Assembly (NCBI GenBank): GCA_015067715.1 | Contig: SVLY01000003.1 | Coordinates: forward strand, 35,574-99,573 | Source of the DNA: Oscillospiraceae bacterium | Lineage (GTDB): Bacteria; Bacillota; Clostridia; Oscillospirales; QAMX01 | DNA: 64,000 nt | Direction of reading: 5' to 3' | In this document: positions 52,557 through 62,820 of the stretch, piece by piece | Numbering within the stretch: the stretch's first letter is position 1 | Layout of the letters: each line of letters begins with the position of its first letter | The notes under the pieces: model-generated | The model's database searches: none | What the model was told of the DNA's origin: nothing | The model's input: the letters and a program-made list of their open reading frames with translations, nothing else | Made by a program: the position numbers and the translations under genes

Positions 52557-53909
52557 TTATTTTTTTCTCAGCTTTTTTATTACGATGATAAGCGCAAACA
52601 CCAGCACGCATATGGCAAGCACCAAAACCACGCCAACGCCCACGAACAGAGCAATTCTCAGCCCTCTGGGAAGACCGTGCTCAAGGTCGGGGTTGATGCG
52701 CCCCTCGTCCGGGTCGCCGGTCTGGGCAGAGTCGGAGGAAGCGGCTGTTGTCCCTGCCTCGCCGCCGATGCCGGTATCCTCAGATGTGGCGACGGTCTGA
52801 CCGGTGGCAACGGGAGCGGAGGTGGTGGGAACGGTTGTGGTCATTTCGGTGACAGCTTCGGTGGTTACGGGCTCGGTGGTCGTCATCTCGGTGGCAGAGG
52901 AGGTCGCCTCGGCAGTGGTCTCGGGAGCTTCCTTTACGGTGAGCTCGTAACGCATATAGCCCTCGCCGCCCTCGCCGGAGGCGCAGACGGTAAAGCCGTA
53001 GGTTCCGGCCTTGGCGGGATAGCCTCCGATCTCGCCGTTGTCGAGAAGCACAAGACCCGTATCATCAAACTGATTTTCGGCGCCGATGTCGAAATAGAGG
53101 TTAAACACGGCTTCGTCGTCGGTGGAGTTGATCTTCGTCCAATAATAGCTGCCCATGGTGGCGTCGGGCAGGGTCTTTGTGGTGATCTCCGGAGGATCCA
53201 CCGGAGCAACGGGCGCCTCGTAGACGATGACGCGGACAAGGTCGGAATACTCCGAAACGCCGGAGGAGGAGCTGACCATGCAGCAGTAGAAGGTAACTCC
53301 AATGTAGTCCGTGGGGACCCGAAGGGTCGCAGAGGTCTCGGTGCCGCGGTTGACCGCGATTATTGTGGTTATATCCTCGGTGTTGGTTGAATACCAAAGG
53401 TAGCTCAGCTCGCCTCCGGCAGAATCCGTGGCATTACAGGTGATGTCCACAGTCTCGCCGACACAGGTGTCGATATACGAAGGAACTTCAATGGTGAGCT
53501 TTGCAGGCGCGGGGATAACGGTGAGTGTCGCCTGGGAGCTGTAGGTCTCCTGCTCGCCGTTGGTAATAAGGGCGTATATCGTTGCTCCGTCAAGTCCGGC
53601 TCCTGCCTCGGAAAAATAGAAGCTGAAGTAATTATCCCGGCGATAGGCGCCGAAATCCGACCCGGCATGCTCGATCCAGGGAGCGCCGCTTGAGGTATCC
53701 TCAAGGAAATAGGTGTTTCCCTCATAGACGATAAGCCAATGGCAGGTCAGATTCTCTCCCACCGCGTTGAGGTTGAAGGAAACGTATTCGCCCTCCTCTA
53801 CGGTCTGGTCGTAAATGTCCACCACGATTATCGGCGCTTTAGTTGCCGCCGCCGGAACAAGACCGGCAAGCAAAAGTACGGTTAATAGAACAGACAGCAC
53901 ACGCTTCAT
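52557..53909 (-). CDS. Secreted Ig-like surface protein with C-terminal membrane anchor
   Basis: About 450 aa. Signal peptide MKRVLSVLLTVLLLAGLVPAAA, followed by two or three Ig-like/bacterial Ig repeats: beta-rich segments with Cys pairs, VDITCNATDSAGGELSYLWYS and GVTFYCCMVSSSSG. Next is a putative Ig module beginning PPEITTKTLPDATMGSYYW, a Thr-rich linker, and a single membrane helix (IALFVGVGVVLVLAICVLVF) ending in a Lys/Arg stop-transfer. There is no LPxTG motif. ATG 53909 with the Lys-rich leader is chosen over the track start 46 codons upstream. Adhesion or receptor role inferred, partner unknown. Confidence 0.85.
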   Translation of the reverse strand: MKRVLSVLLTVLLLAGLVPAAATKAPIIVVDIYDQTVEEGEYVSFNLNAVGENLTCHWLIVYEGNTYFLEDTSSGAPWIEHAGSDFGAYRRDNYFSFYFSEAGAGLDGATIYALITNGEQETYSSQATLTVIPAPAKLTIEVPSYIDTCVGETVDITCNATDSAGGELSYLWYSTNTEDITTIIAVNRGTETSATLRVPTDYIGVTFYCCMVSSSSGVSEYSDLVRVIVYEAPVAPVDPPEITTKTLPDATMGSYYWTKINSTDDEAVFNLYFDIGAENQFDDTGLVLLDNGEIGGYPAKAGTYGFTVCASGEGGEGYMRYELTVKEAPETTAEATSSATEMTTTEPVTTEAVTEMTTTVPTTSAPVATGQTVATSEDTGIGGEAGTTAASSDSAQTGDPDEGRINPDLEHGLPRGLRIALFVGVGVVLVLAICVLVFALIIVIKKLRKK

Positions 53910-53961
53910 TTTTTTACCACTCCGTTTTTTCTGTTTATATTTATTGAGCAAAACGCCGGGG

Positions 53962-54828
53962 TCAGAATATGGGCAGCATTCCCAAAAGAGTGCCGCACAC
54001 AACGCCCGAGACGTAGAGCACACCCAAAGTAATAAGGTTGTCCCCAAGCTTTTTGTTTGAGCGGAAGAGCACCAAAAGCCCCAGCCCGGAGCTTACCATC
54101 AGCCCGGAGAGCATTGCCCCCGTGCCGATAGCTCCCCCAAGCCAAAGCTCGGTGAGCACAACACTTCCCGCGCAGTTGGGAATAAGCCCCACAATGCCGC
54201 AGATAAGGCTTCCCGCAACGGGGGCGGATGCGGCAAAGGCGGCAAGCCTGTCCTCGCCCAGAAACTCAACGGCAATATTCACCGCAAGGGTTATGGCAAG
54301 AATGAACAGGCCTATCTTCACCGTATGGGAAAGGGCGGCGCGGAAAACACCGTGATCTCCGCAGCCACAGCCGCTGTCCTCGCACATCTCGTGGATATGT
54401 CCGGAATGGTCGCGGCCGTCCCGGCGGATAAGGCGCTCTGCAAGGTCAACAACAAAGCCGACGGCAATGCCGGTTAAGAGCTTAAGCCCCAAAAGCTTCA
54501 AAATTATACCAACCGACGCCCCGGAGGAGACGAGAATGGGGAGCATTTCGTCGGAGGTGGAGAGAAAGACTGCGATAAGCGTGCCCCGGGTTATAAGCCC
54601 GCCGGCGTAGAGGTTCGAGGTGGCCGCCGCAAAGCCGCACTGGGGCAAAACGCCAAGAGCGCCTCCCAGCACAGGACCAAAACGGCCGGATCTTTTGATC
54701 AGCGCCCGGGTCTTCTCCCCGGCGCGGTGCTCGATAAGCTCCATCACCAGATAAGCAAGGAACAAAAAGGGCAAAAGCTTTGCAAAATCCAAAAGGGTGT
54801 GCAGAAATACGTGGGGAAGATGTTCCAT
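53962..54828 (-). CDS. ArsP_2-like heavy-metal permease (putative manganese transporter family)
   Basis: 288-aa membrane protein with about eight to ten helices in two repeated halves. GVLPQCGFAAATSNLYAGGLITRGTLIAVFLSTSDEMLP and GLIPNCAGSVVLTELWLGGAIGTGAMLSGLMVSSG are the duplicated PxCG/PNC motifs of the ArsP_2 family. A central His/Cys-rich loop (HSGHIHEMCEDSGCGCGDHG) is a likely metal-binding site. ATG 54828 (MEHLPHVFLHT) follows CGGAG; the track start is 25 codons upstream. Substrate (Mn, arsenical or other metal) is not certain. Confidence 0.85.
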   Translation of the reverse strand: MEHLPHVFLHTLLDFAKLLPFLFLAYLVMELIEHRAGEKTRALIKRSGRFGPVLGGALGVLPQCGFAAATSNLYAGGLITRGTLIAVFLSTSDEMLPILVSSGASVGIILKLLGLKLLTGIAVGFVVDLAERLIRRDGRDHSGHIHEMCEDSGCGCGDHGVFRAALSHTVKIGLFILAITLAVNIAVEFLGEDRLAAFAASAPVAGSLICGIVGLIPNCAGSVVLTELWLGGAIGTGAMLSGLMVSSGLGLLVLFRSNKKLGDNLITLGVLYVSGVVCGTLLGMLPIF

Positions 54829-54874
54829 TTGGTTCTCCGAAATAACGTGTGGGTATGTGTGTGTATACAGAAGA

Positions 54875-54903
54875 ATGATATCACAATAATCGGCGCTTGT
54901 CAA
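54875..54903 (-). promoter_or_regulatory. Promoter of the metal permease
   Basis: Minus strand TTGACA, 17-base spacer, TATCAT. Only 11 bp from the divergent promoter at 54915. Confidence 0.75.
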
Positions 54904-54914
54904 TTGTAAAACCC

Positions 54915-54943
54915 TTGCAAACGATAAAATAATTTCGTATAAT
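54915..54943 (+). promoter_or_regulatory. Promoter of the secreted protein gene at 54969
   Basis: TTGCAA, 17-base spacer, TATAAT, 25 bp before the GTG start. Confidence 0.75.
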
Positions 54944-54968
54944 ATAATTGAAAGGAAGTGATTTTCCG

Positions 54969-55814
54969 GTGAAAAAAATCTTTTCGTCTGTTATTTGCCT
55001 CTTTCTTGTGCTCTGTCTGGGCACAGCGTGCTTTGCCGACGCCATCGCCACTCCCTATAACAACTTTGTTGACCACCACCGGGAGGAATGCCGCATCCAC
55101 GCCCACTACTACGTTGCCGTAAAGGGCTCTGTTGCCCAGCAGTCTCCCCACAGACCCTTCCGCGCCTTTGAGCTCCGGGAGGGCTTCGTTTACCGGGTGA
55201 GCTACAGCTACACGGACGGCCGGGGGGTTGAATGGGGCTGTATTGCCCAAAACAACGACCCGAGCGAAAAACACGGCTGGATACCCCTTGAAGCCCTGCG
55301 CCCCATATACGACGCGGAGTATTTCTTTGCCGACCGAAAAGACGAAATCGTTTTCGAATTCGCCGTTGCGGATCTTTCCCGGGGCGCCGTTTTGTACGAA
55401 TATCCCGGCTCGCCCCTTAAATGGGTCGTCGGCCCTGAGAAAATATACGAAGACGCCACGCTCCACGGAATCTGGACCGACGAAAACGGGGTCAGTTGGA
55501 CAATTTACTCTGGCGACAAGGGGGAAATAATCCATGGCACCGCCGACCCCCACTACCACTGGATCTGCCTTGACAATCCTCTTGCGGGCTTTGACCTTGC
55601 CGTTAACTCCGGAAGCGTCACAGTCACTCCCGACCCCAATGCGCCGAAGATCAAAGGCCTTCCTCCCTGTGACGACCTTGCCTATCTGGACAGCACCGTG
55701 CCGGAACCCTTCGTTCCCCGGGGCGGACGGCTTATTATCTTCACTCTGGCAATAACCCTTGCCGCCGCCGCAGGCGCAACGGGTCTGGCACTTGTTCTGA
55801 AGAAGAAAAACTAA
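54969..55814 (+). CDS. Secreted/membrane-anchored hypothetical protein
   Basis: 281 aa, not recognised. GTG 54969 follows AAGGAAGTGA; the track's TTG 54948 lies upstream of that ribosome-binding site. Signal peptide VKKIFSSVICLFLVLCLGTACFADA, then a beta-rich extracytoplasmic part in two similar modules with SH3-like features (YYVAVKGSVAQQSPHRPF ... GFVYRVSYSYTDG and EYPGSPLKWVVGPEKIYEDA). A C-terminal membrane helix (LIIFTLAITLAAAAGATGLALVL) ends in KKKN. Divergently transcribed from the metal permease. Possibly a cell-surface binding protein. Confidence 0.8.
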   Translation: MKKIFSSVICLFLVLCLGTACFADAIATPYNNFVDHHREECRIHAHYYVAVKGSVAQQSPHRPFRAFELREGFVYRVSYSYTDGRGVEWGCIAQNNDPSEKHGWIPLEALRPIYDAEYFFADRKDEIVFEFAVADLSRGAVLYEYPGSPLKWVVGPEKIYEDATLHGIWTDENGVSWTIYSGDKGEIIHGTADPHYHWICLDNPLAGFDLAVNSGSVTVTPDPNAPKIKGLPPCDDLAYLDSTVPEPFVPRGGRLIIFTLAITLAAAAGATGLALVLKKKN

Positions 55815-55845
55815 GGTTCATATCCAAAATCATTTTCACAAGGCA

Positions 55846-55893
55846 CAATAAAAAAGAGAAGTCTCGCTTCTGAGACTTCTCTTTTTATTGTGT
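55846..55893. terminator. Bidirectional terminator between 55814 and hppA
   Basis: AAAGAGAAGTCTC, loop GCTTCT, GAGACTTCTCTTT with A/T tracts on both sides; extends further as CACAATAAAA/TTTTATTGTG. Serves both converging genes. Confidence 0.9.
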
Positions 55894-55908
55894 TACGTTA
55901 AGTTACTC

Positions 55909-58098
<2,190 letters not shown>

Positions 58099-58258
58099 TT
58101 TTAATTACCTTCCTTTACTATTTCTCTCCGGCCGGATCCCGGCCGATTAAAGAGCGGTTGGTGCACTCAGGGAACAGCGGACATAAAAAAACGCCCATAA
58201 ACGCCGAAATAAACGAAGCCATGGGTGGGGTATTTTTGCGCCATCTATCCCCATCATT

Positions 58259-58287
58259 ATCTTACCACATAACACCGATTTTTGCAA
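58259..58287 (-). promoter_or_regulatory. Promoter of hppA with a long leader
   Basis: Minus strand TTGCAA, 17-base spacer, TAAGAT. Gives about 150 bases of untranslated leader containing CCCAT/ATGGG followed by seven T, and a GGCCGG/CCGGCC hairpin near the ribosome-binding site, so attenuation is possible. Confidence 0.55.
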
Positions 58288-58379
58288 GGGTATTTTTCGA
58301 TTTTTTCACCCCGTATCCGTCATTTTTCTCCATTGCCCTAAATCCGCAGATCTTTTCATCCTTATTTTGTGCACGTCAT

Positions 58380-58500
58380 CGCAGGTAAAGACAAAATTAA
58401 GACAGCCCCAAGCGCAATTAAGAACCGACTAAGCTCCGCGGGCAAAAACCCGTCGACAGGATCCCCCGTCGGAAAAGCCCGCATTCCGGCGCAAAATGGG
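58380..58500. other. Unassigned intergenic stretch before the ParB-like gene
   Basis: The 529-bp gap between hppA and the ParB-like gene holds the two promoters and, near 58437-58485, an outer GCGGGC/GCCCGC pairing with smaller inner complementarities. No gene, tRNA or known RNA recognised. Confidence 0.4.
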
Positions 58501-58553
58501 GACGGGTGTTGTTTCCCATGGCGAAAGTGGCGAAAAGGGTAAAACGGTTTTTC

Positions 58554-58582
58554 TTTACATTCTTCCGGGGTTTATGTATACT
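58554..58582 (+). promoter_or_regulatory. Promoter of the ParB-like gene
   Basis: TTTACA, 17-base spacer, TATACT, about 45 bp before the ATG. Confidence 0.7.
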
Positions 58583-58627
58583 TTTCGGTGTAAAGAACGC
58601 AAAGAGAAGAAAAGGGGACCAAAGGCA

Positions 58628-59437
58628 ATGGCAGAAGCTCATCCCTACCGCAGGCAGAACGCGCAAAGCGAGAGGATATGGTCGCTGAATATTTCAGACA
58701 TCCACCCCGATCCGGCTCAGGCAAGGCGGATCTTCGAGCCCGGAAAGCTTGCCGAGCTTGCCCGGAGCATTTCCGAGCTGGGGGTGATACAGCCCCTCAT
58801 CGTGCGGAACACGCCCCAGGGCTTCACCCTTATCGCCGGGGAGCGGCGGCTTCGGGCGGCGGCAATGGCGGGGCTCACCCACGTGCCCTGTATCATCAGC
58901 CGCGCCGAGGGTGAAAGGGCGGCCTATATGGCCCTTGTGGAAAACCTTCAGCGCCGGGATCTGGACTGCTTTGAGGAGGCCGCAGGGATCGCACGGCTTA
59001 TGGAGACCTACGGCCTCTCCCGGGAGGACGCGGCGGCAAAGCTGGGCAAAAGCTCCTCTGCACTGGCAAACAAGCTCAGGCTATTAAAGCTGGATCCCGC
59101 CTGTATCTCCGCAATACGCCGCGCCGGACTCACCGAGCGCCACGCCCGGGCGCTTTTGCGGCTGCCGGACAGGGAAGCCGTACTTAGGGCAGTTGAACAC
59201 ATGGGCAAAAACCGGCTCTCCGTTGCCCAGGCCGAAAGCTACGTTGAAAGCCTGCTTGCCCCGGAAAAAGAAAAAAAGCCCGTCCCCACACACAAAACCC
59301 CCGGGGAGAAGAGCATTTTCCGGGCCATAAGCAAGGCCGTTAAAAACGCAAACTCCGGGGGCATCTGCGCCCGGGTGGACAGGGAGGAAAACGAAAACAC
59401 CGTGACCTATAAGATCACGGTGAAAAAGGGGTCGTAA
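58628..59437 (+). CDS. ParB/Noc-family DNA-binding CTPase
   Basis: 269-aa protein of the Spo0J/ParB/Noc family. The N-terminal CTP-binding fold shows LIAGERRLRAAAMAG and ALVENLQRRDL. The helix-turn-helix lies around SREDAAAKLGKSSSALANKLRLLKL, followed by a C-terminal dimerisation part. The ATG at 58628 follows GACCAAAGGCA; the track start is upstream of the promoter. Chromosomal ParB normally follows parA near oriC; here no parA neighbour is present, which favours a Noc-like or additional ParB. ParB spreads from parS in chromosome segregation; Noc prevents division over the nucleoid. Confidence 0.9.
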   Translation: MAEAHPYRRQNAQSERIWSLNISDIHPDPAQARRIFEPGKLAELARSISELGVIQPLIVRNTPQGFTLIAGERRLRAAAMAGLTHVPCIISRAEGERAAYMALVENLQRRDLDCFEEAAGIARLMETYGLSREDAAAKLGKSSSALANKLRLLKLDPACISAIRRAGLTERHARALLRLPDREAVLRAVEHMGKNRLSVAQAESYVESLLAPEKEKKPVPTHKTPGEKSIFRAISKAVKNANSGGICARVDREENENTVTYKITVKKGS

Positions 59438-59440
59438 AAC

Positions 59441-59482
59441 AAAAAAAGGCGGCTGTTGCGCCGGGGTGACGGCACAACAGCC
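59441..59482 (-). terminator. Minus-strand terminator downstream of the DUF3810 gene
   Basis: GGCTGTTG/CAACAGCC stem preceded on plus by AAAAAAA, i.e. a T run in minus-strand RNA. The stem itself also lies just after the ParB-like gene but lacks T on that side. Confidence 0.6.
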
Positions 59483-59546
59483 CAATGGTGTGCATCCGTA
59501 AAGATCGTTTGACACACAACAACAGAAAAAATAGAAAGGAGGGGGT

Positions 59547-59606
59547 TTGAAAGCTGAACTTCGCGTTTCAACTTCCAAGGCTATGATACATCAGAGATGT
59601 GAATAA
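59547..59606 (+). CDS. Possible 19-codon small ORF
   Basis: TTG start one base after AAGGAGGGGG, encoding LKAELRVSTSKAMIHQRCE then TAA. The ribosome-binding site is one of the strongest in the window but the ORF is very short and no homolog is known to me. It might be a leader peptide or an accident. Confidence 0.25.
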   Translation: MKAELRVSTSKAMIHQRCE

Positions 59607-59639
59607 AAAACACCGCTCTCTGTGAACAAATTGTAAACC

Positions 59640-60731
59640 TCAACCTCTCTCCCCGTACCACGCCAGAAGCAGATCCACCATTCTGCCGTAGCTCCGGGTG
59701 CCGTCGGACTGGCCGTTGACGCTGAGATAGGCGTTGTTGGTCTTCTGGGAGACCTCGGCGGCCTTGCCCTCGAACTGGCTCCAGTATTCGGAGTATTTCT
59801 GATTGTCGTAACGCACCAGGTCGTTGTATTTCCGGGAGACCTCAAGAAATGCCTCTCTGTCCGCAGAGGAGAGCTGGCTTTGGGTATAGCGCAGAGCCGC
59901 AAGGTGGACGCTGTAGGCAAGGGCGGGATCTTCCGCATCCCAAAGCACTAAAAAGGCCATAAAGTTTGCCTCGTCCTCACGGGCGACGGCATAGCGGTGG
60001 GCAGTCTCGTGGGCCATGCAGAAGGGAAGTGAGGAAACGTAGTTGTCCCGGTTTACGTTTGCCTCCCCCGTGTAGGCGACGAAAATGCCCGTGGTGCGGA
60101 ATTCGGAGAGCCCGCTGGACCAGATAACGTATTTCACGGGCTTCTCTTCCCGGCCGGAATATTCCGAAAACTCCCGGGCGACCTCGTCGGCAAAATACTC
60201 AAAGGTGTATTCCGGAGAAAACGCGCCGGTCCCGTCCCGCTCAACCAAAAGGCTGAGCTCGTTTGTCCGCTCGCAAAGATACTCTGCCAGCTCATAAAGC
60301 TCGGCAGAGCTTCTTTTTTTGACGTCGAGCCCGAGCTCCGTGCCAAGGGTCAGGCCGAAATAGTTCATGCCCCAGAGCGCGTAGTAGGATGACACCGCCA
60401 CCACCGCGATCAAAAGCAGAACGGATATCTTCCGCAAAAGATATTTCAGCCTCGGCGCGTCCCCGGAGATGAGCACCCATATCAGCCGGACGAGAAAGCA
60501 CAGCGCGCCCAAAATCAGGGCGTAGAGCAAAACCTCGGCGGCGGAAAAGGGAACGAAGCTCCAAAATCCGGACATCGCGCCAAGCACGCTCCGGGAAAAG
60601 GGACGGTAGACCTCGGTTACCGTTGCCGGATGAGCCTTTAGCCAATTAAATGCAATAAGGCTCACCGCCCCCAAAACAAGGGCGGTGAGAAATATTATAA
60701 GGGTCTTGATAAGCGAATAGCGTCTTTTCAT
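59640..60731 (-). CDS. DUF3810 membrane metalloprotease-like protein
   Basis: 363-aa protein with three N-terminal hydrophobic helices (for example LIIFLTALVLGAVSLIAF and VLLYALILGALCFLVRLIWVL) and a large soluble part. The zinc-protease-like motif HETAHRYAVAREDEANFMAF (HExxH with a downstream Glu) is the DUF3810 hallmark. ATG 60731 (MKRRYS). Its 3' end is separated from the ParB-like gene by about 200 bp of non-coding DNA. Peptidase activity is predicted from the motif only. Confidence 0.85.
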   Translation of the reverse strand: MKRRYSLIKTLIIFLTALVLGAVSLIAFNWLKAHPATVTEVYRPFSRSVLGAMSGFWSFVPFSAAEVLLYALILGALCFLVRLIWVLISGDAPRLKYLLRKISVLLLIAVVAVSSYYALWGMNYFGLTLGTELGLDVKKRSSAELYELAEYLCERTNELSLLVERDGTGAFSPEYTFEYFADEVAREFSEYSGREEKPVKYVIWSSGLSEFRTTGIFVAYTGEANVNRDNYVSSLPFCMAHETAHRYAVAREDEANFMAFLVLWDAEDPALAYSVHLAALRYTQSQLSSADREAFLEVSRKYNDLVRYDNQKYSEYWSQFEGKAAEVSQKTNNAYLSVNGQSDGTRSYGRMVDLLLAWYGERG

Positions 60732-60741
60732 ATTATAAGGT

Positions 60742-60940
60742 AGTAAGATTTAAATATCCCCCCTACCCCCCTTGAGACAAGGGGGGCAGGCAATAGGTTA
60801 GAGTGCATCCCTTATCCCCTTCGGGACAAGGGGGGCGGGCGGCAATAGGAAGTAAGATTTAAGTATCCCCCCTACCCCCCTTGAGACAAGGGGGGCGGGC
60901 AATAGGTTAAAATGCATCCCTTATCTCAAGGGAGCAGGCA
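60742..60940. repeat. 109-bp tandem repeat with CCCCCCTTG hairpins
   Basis: Unit begins agtaagatttaartatcccc at 60742 and again at 60851 (period 109). Each copy has CCCCCCTTG-AGA-CAAGGGGGG and the tail gcaataggtta with variants; the second copy is cut short near 60940. Fills the gap between the DUF3810 gene and the isomerase gene. Confidence 0.85.
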
Positions 60941-60952
60941 ACTTCAAAATTA

Positions 60953-61774
60953 TCAGACCTCTGCAACGAGGCGTTCGAGCATTTCCTTGGCGGCAAGGAT
61001 GTCTTTGGTCTGCTGTTCGCCGGAGATCTCGCGTTCGATGGTGAGGGGGCCGTCGTAGCCAAGATCCTTCAGCTGGCGGATAAGGCGGGGCCAGTCGGCC
61101 TTGCCCTGTCCAAGGGGAACTTCGTGGCCAAGCTCACGGCCGTTGGTGGGATAGAGACCGTCCTTGCAGTGGAAGTCCTTGACGTATTTGCCGAAGACCT
61201 CAAGGGCGTCGTTGGGGTTGCCCTTGCCGTAGAGAACGATATTGCCGGTGTCGAAGTTGATGCCCACGTTCTCGCCCCCAAGATCCTCAATGGTGCGCAG
61301 AAGGGTGACGGGGGTTTCCTGGCCGGTCTCGAAGAGGAAATTCATATCGTATCTCTTGCAGGCGCGAACGACCTGCTTCAGGGCGACGAGAGTGCCCTTG
61401 TAGACCTCGCTGTTGCAGTCCTCGGGAATGAAGCCCGCATGGGTGGCGATCTGCTTAAGGCCGCACTTGTGGGCGAATTCAACGCCCTTCAGCAGAGCCT
61501 GGGTGCGCTCGAAGCGGTAGCACTCGGGAACGAGACCCAGAGTGAGGGGGCCGTCGGTGAAGTTCCACGCCGCAGGTCCCGGCCAGCCGCACCAGAGGGT
61601 GAGTATCTTGATGCCCGTATCTGCCATGGCAGAGCGCACCTCGGCGGCCATCTCGTCCGTGAAGCTGGGAATATCCCAGGAGCATATCTGAGCACACTCA
61701 AAGCCGTAGCCCTTGAGGCGCTCAAGGCTTTCTCTTATGTTGTCCAGTCCGACCAAAACGCCGACTTTCATCAT
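60953..61774 (-). CDS. Xylose isomerase-like TIM-barrel sugar phosphate isomerase/epimerase
   Basis: 273-aa protein of the AP-endonuclease-2/sugar isomerase-epimerase superfamily. Metal-binding residues appear in FLFETGQETP (Glu), GVNFDTGNIVLYG (Asp), DFHCKDG (His/Asp) and LTIEREIS (Glu), in the usual order for the barrel. ATG 61774 or the next Met (61771). Substrate unknown; related proteins isomerise or epimerise inositols and ketoses. It follows the tandem repeat, with its own promoter. Confidence 0.9.
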   Translation of the reverse strand: MMKVGVLVGLDNIRESLERLKGYGFECAQICSWDIPSFTDEMAAEVRSAMADTGIKILTLWCGWPGPAAWNFTDGPLTLGLVPECYRFERTQALLKGVEFAHKCGLKQIATHAGFIPEDCNSEVYKGTLVALKQVVRACKRYDMNFLFETGQETPVTLLRTIEDLGGENVGINFDTGNIVLYGKGNPNDALEVFGKYVKDFHCKDGLYPTNGRELGHEVPLGQGKADWPRLIRQLKDLGYDGPLTIEREISGEQQTKDILAAKEMLERLVAEV

Positions 61775-61816
61775 TGCAGTAATCCTCCGAAAATAAGTGT
61801 TGGTTCCTTAATAAAA

Positions 61817-61844
61817 ATTATACCACCTTCACTGCAAAAATCAA
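61817..61844 (-). promoter_or_regulatory. Promoter of the sugar isomerase-like gene
   Basis: Minus strand TTGATT, 16-base spacer, TATAAT, about 40 bp before the start. Confidence 0.6.
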
Positions 61845-61909
61845 CCCTTCTCCCAAGGTTTTTTCCCGGGGCGGAAGGGTTTTGGCAAATACCCGGAAAA
61901 TAAAAAACA

Positions 61910-61938
61910 TTGCCTTTACACGGCGCATATGGTATAAT
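61910..61938 (+). promoter_or_regulatory. Promoter of pgeF
   Basis: TTGCCT, 17-base spacer, TATAAT, about 40 bp before the ATG at 61978. Confidence 0.65.
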
Positions 61939-61977
61939 ACAGAGTGGATTATAATGTAAAGGGAGCTGAACGCAAAA

Positions 61978-62793
61978 ATGATCATCGGCGGTTTTTCGGA
62001 CTTTGCCGCACACGGCGGCGCCGTTGTTGTAAAATGCGACAGGCTTTCTGAATTTTCCGGCCTTGCCCACGGTTTTTCCACACGGCTGGGCGGCGTGAGC
62101 GGGGCAGAGTTTTCCTCCCTTAACCTGAGCTTTGGCAGGGGCGACGGGGACGAAAACGTGGTGCAAAATTTTTCCCGCTTTGCCCTCTCTGCCGGACTTT
62201 CAAAAAACGCCTATGCCTTCACAAACCAGATCCACCGGGACTGCGTTCGGAAAGTGGGCTCTGCCGACGTTTTTGCTCCCGCTCCGGGTTATACCGCGCC
62301 CGACTGCGACGGGCTTGTCACCGCAGAGGCCGGCGTACCCCTTTTGGGCAAAAACGCCGACTGCGTGCCGGTTTTGCTCTACTGTCCCAAGCCCCGTGTT
62401 TGCGCCTTTGCCCACGCCGGATGGCGGGGCACCGCAATGGCCATTGTTAAAAACGCCGTTTTGGAAATGGAAAAGCTGGGCGCCGCCCCGGCCGATATCA
62501 TCGCCGCCGTGGGCCCATCAATTTCCCCCTGCTGTTTTCTCACCCACAGCGACGTAACCGATGCGCTTTTGCCCCTTGGCCAGGAGATCCTCCGGGACAG
62601 GATCCTCCCCTCTGCCGACGGCAGGACCGCCGTTGACCTTAAGGCCATTAACGCCGCCCTTTTGGAGCAGGCGGGAGTGGGTGAGGTCTGGGTCTGCCCG
62701 GACTGCACCTGCTGCATGGAAGATAAATACTATTCCCACCGCCGAAACGGCCCCGCAAGGGGAAGCATGGCCGCTGTTATCCAGCTTCTCTGA
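61978..62793 (+). CDS. pgeF: Peptidoglycan editing factor PgeF / multicopper-laccase-like (YfiH family)
   Basis: 271-aa protein of the YfiH/DUF152 family, members of which act on purine nucleosides or edit peptidoglycan precursors. GFSTRLGGVS near residue 32, NQIHRDCVRKV, DCDGLVT, the Cys/His pair KNADCVPVLLYCP, AHAGWRGTAMAI, GPSISPCCF and the ending SHRRNGPARGSMAAVI are family blocks carrying the metal ligands. ATG 61978 follows GGGAG. Adjacent to the lipoprotein gene after 27 bp. Confidence 0.92.
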   Translation: MIIGGFSDFAAHGGAVVVKCDRLSEFSGLAHGFSTRLGGVSGAEFSSLNLSFGRGDGDENVVQNFSRFALSAGLSKNAYAFTNQIHRDCVRKVGSADVFAPAPGYTAPDCDGLVTAEAGVPLLGKNADCVPVLLYCPKPRVCAFAHAGWRGTAMAIVKNAVLEMEKLGAAPADIIAAVGPSISPCCFLTHSDVTDALLPLGQEILRDRILPSADGRTAVDLKAINAALLEQAGVGEVWVCPDCTCCMEDKYYSHRRNGPARGSMAAVIQLL

Positions 62794-62820
62794 GGCCGCC
62801 ATATTACGAGGATGATCCCC

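Noticed and set aside
58508-58526. parS-like site TGTTTCCCATGGCGAAA upstream of the ParB-like gene
   Set aside because: parS is TGTTTCACGTGAAACA; spacing and the right half do not match, so it is not supported.
60742-60940. Repeat considered as CRISPR
   Set aside because: Only two long copies, no unique spacers of constant length and no cas genes.
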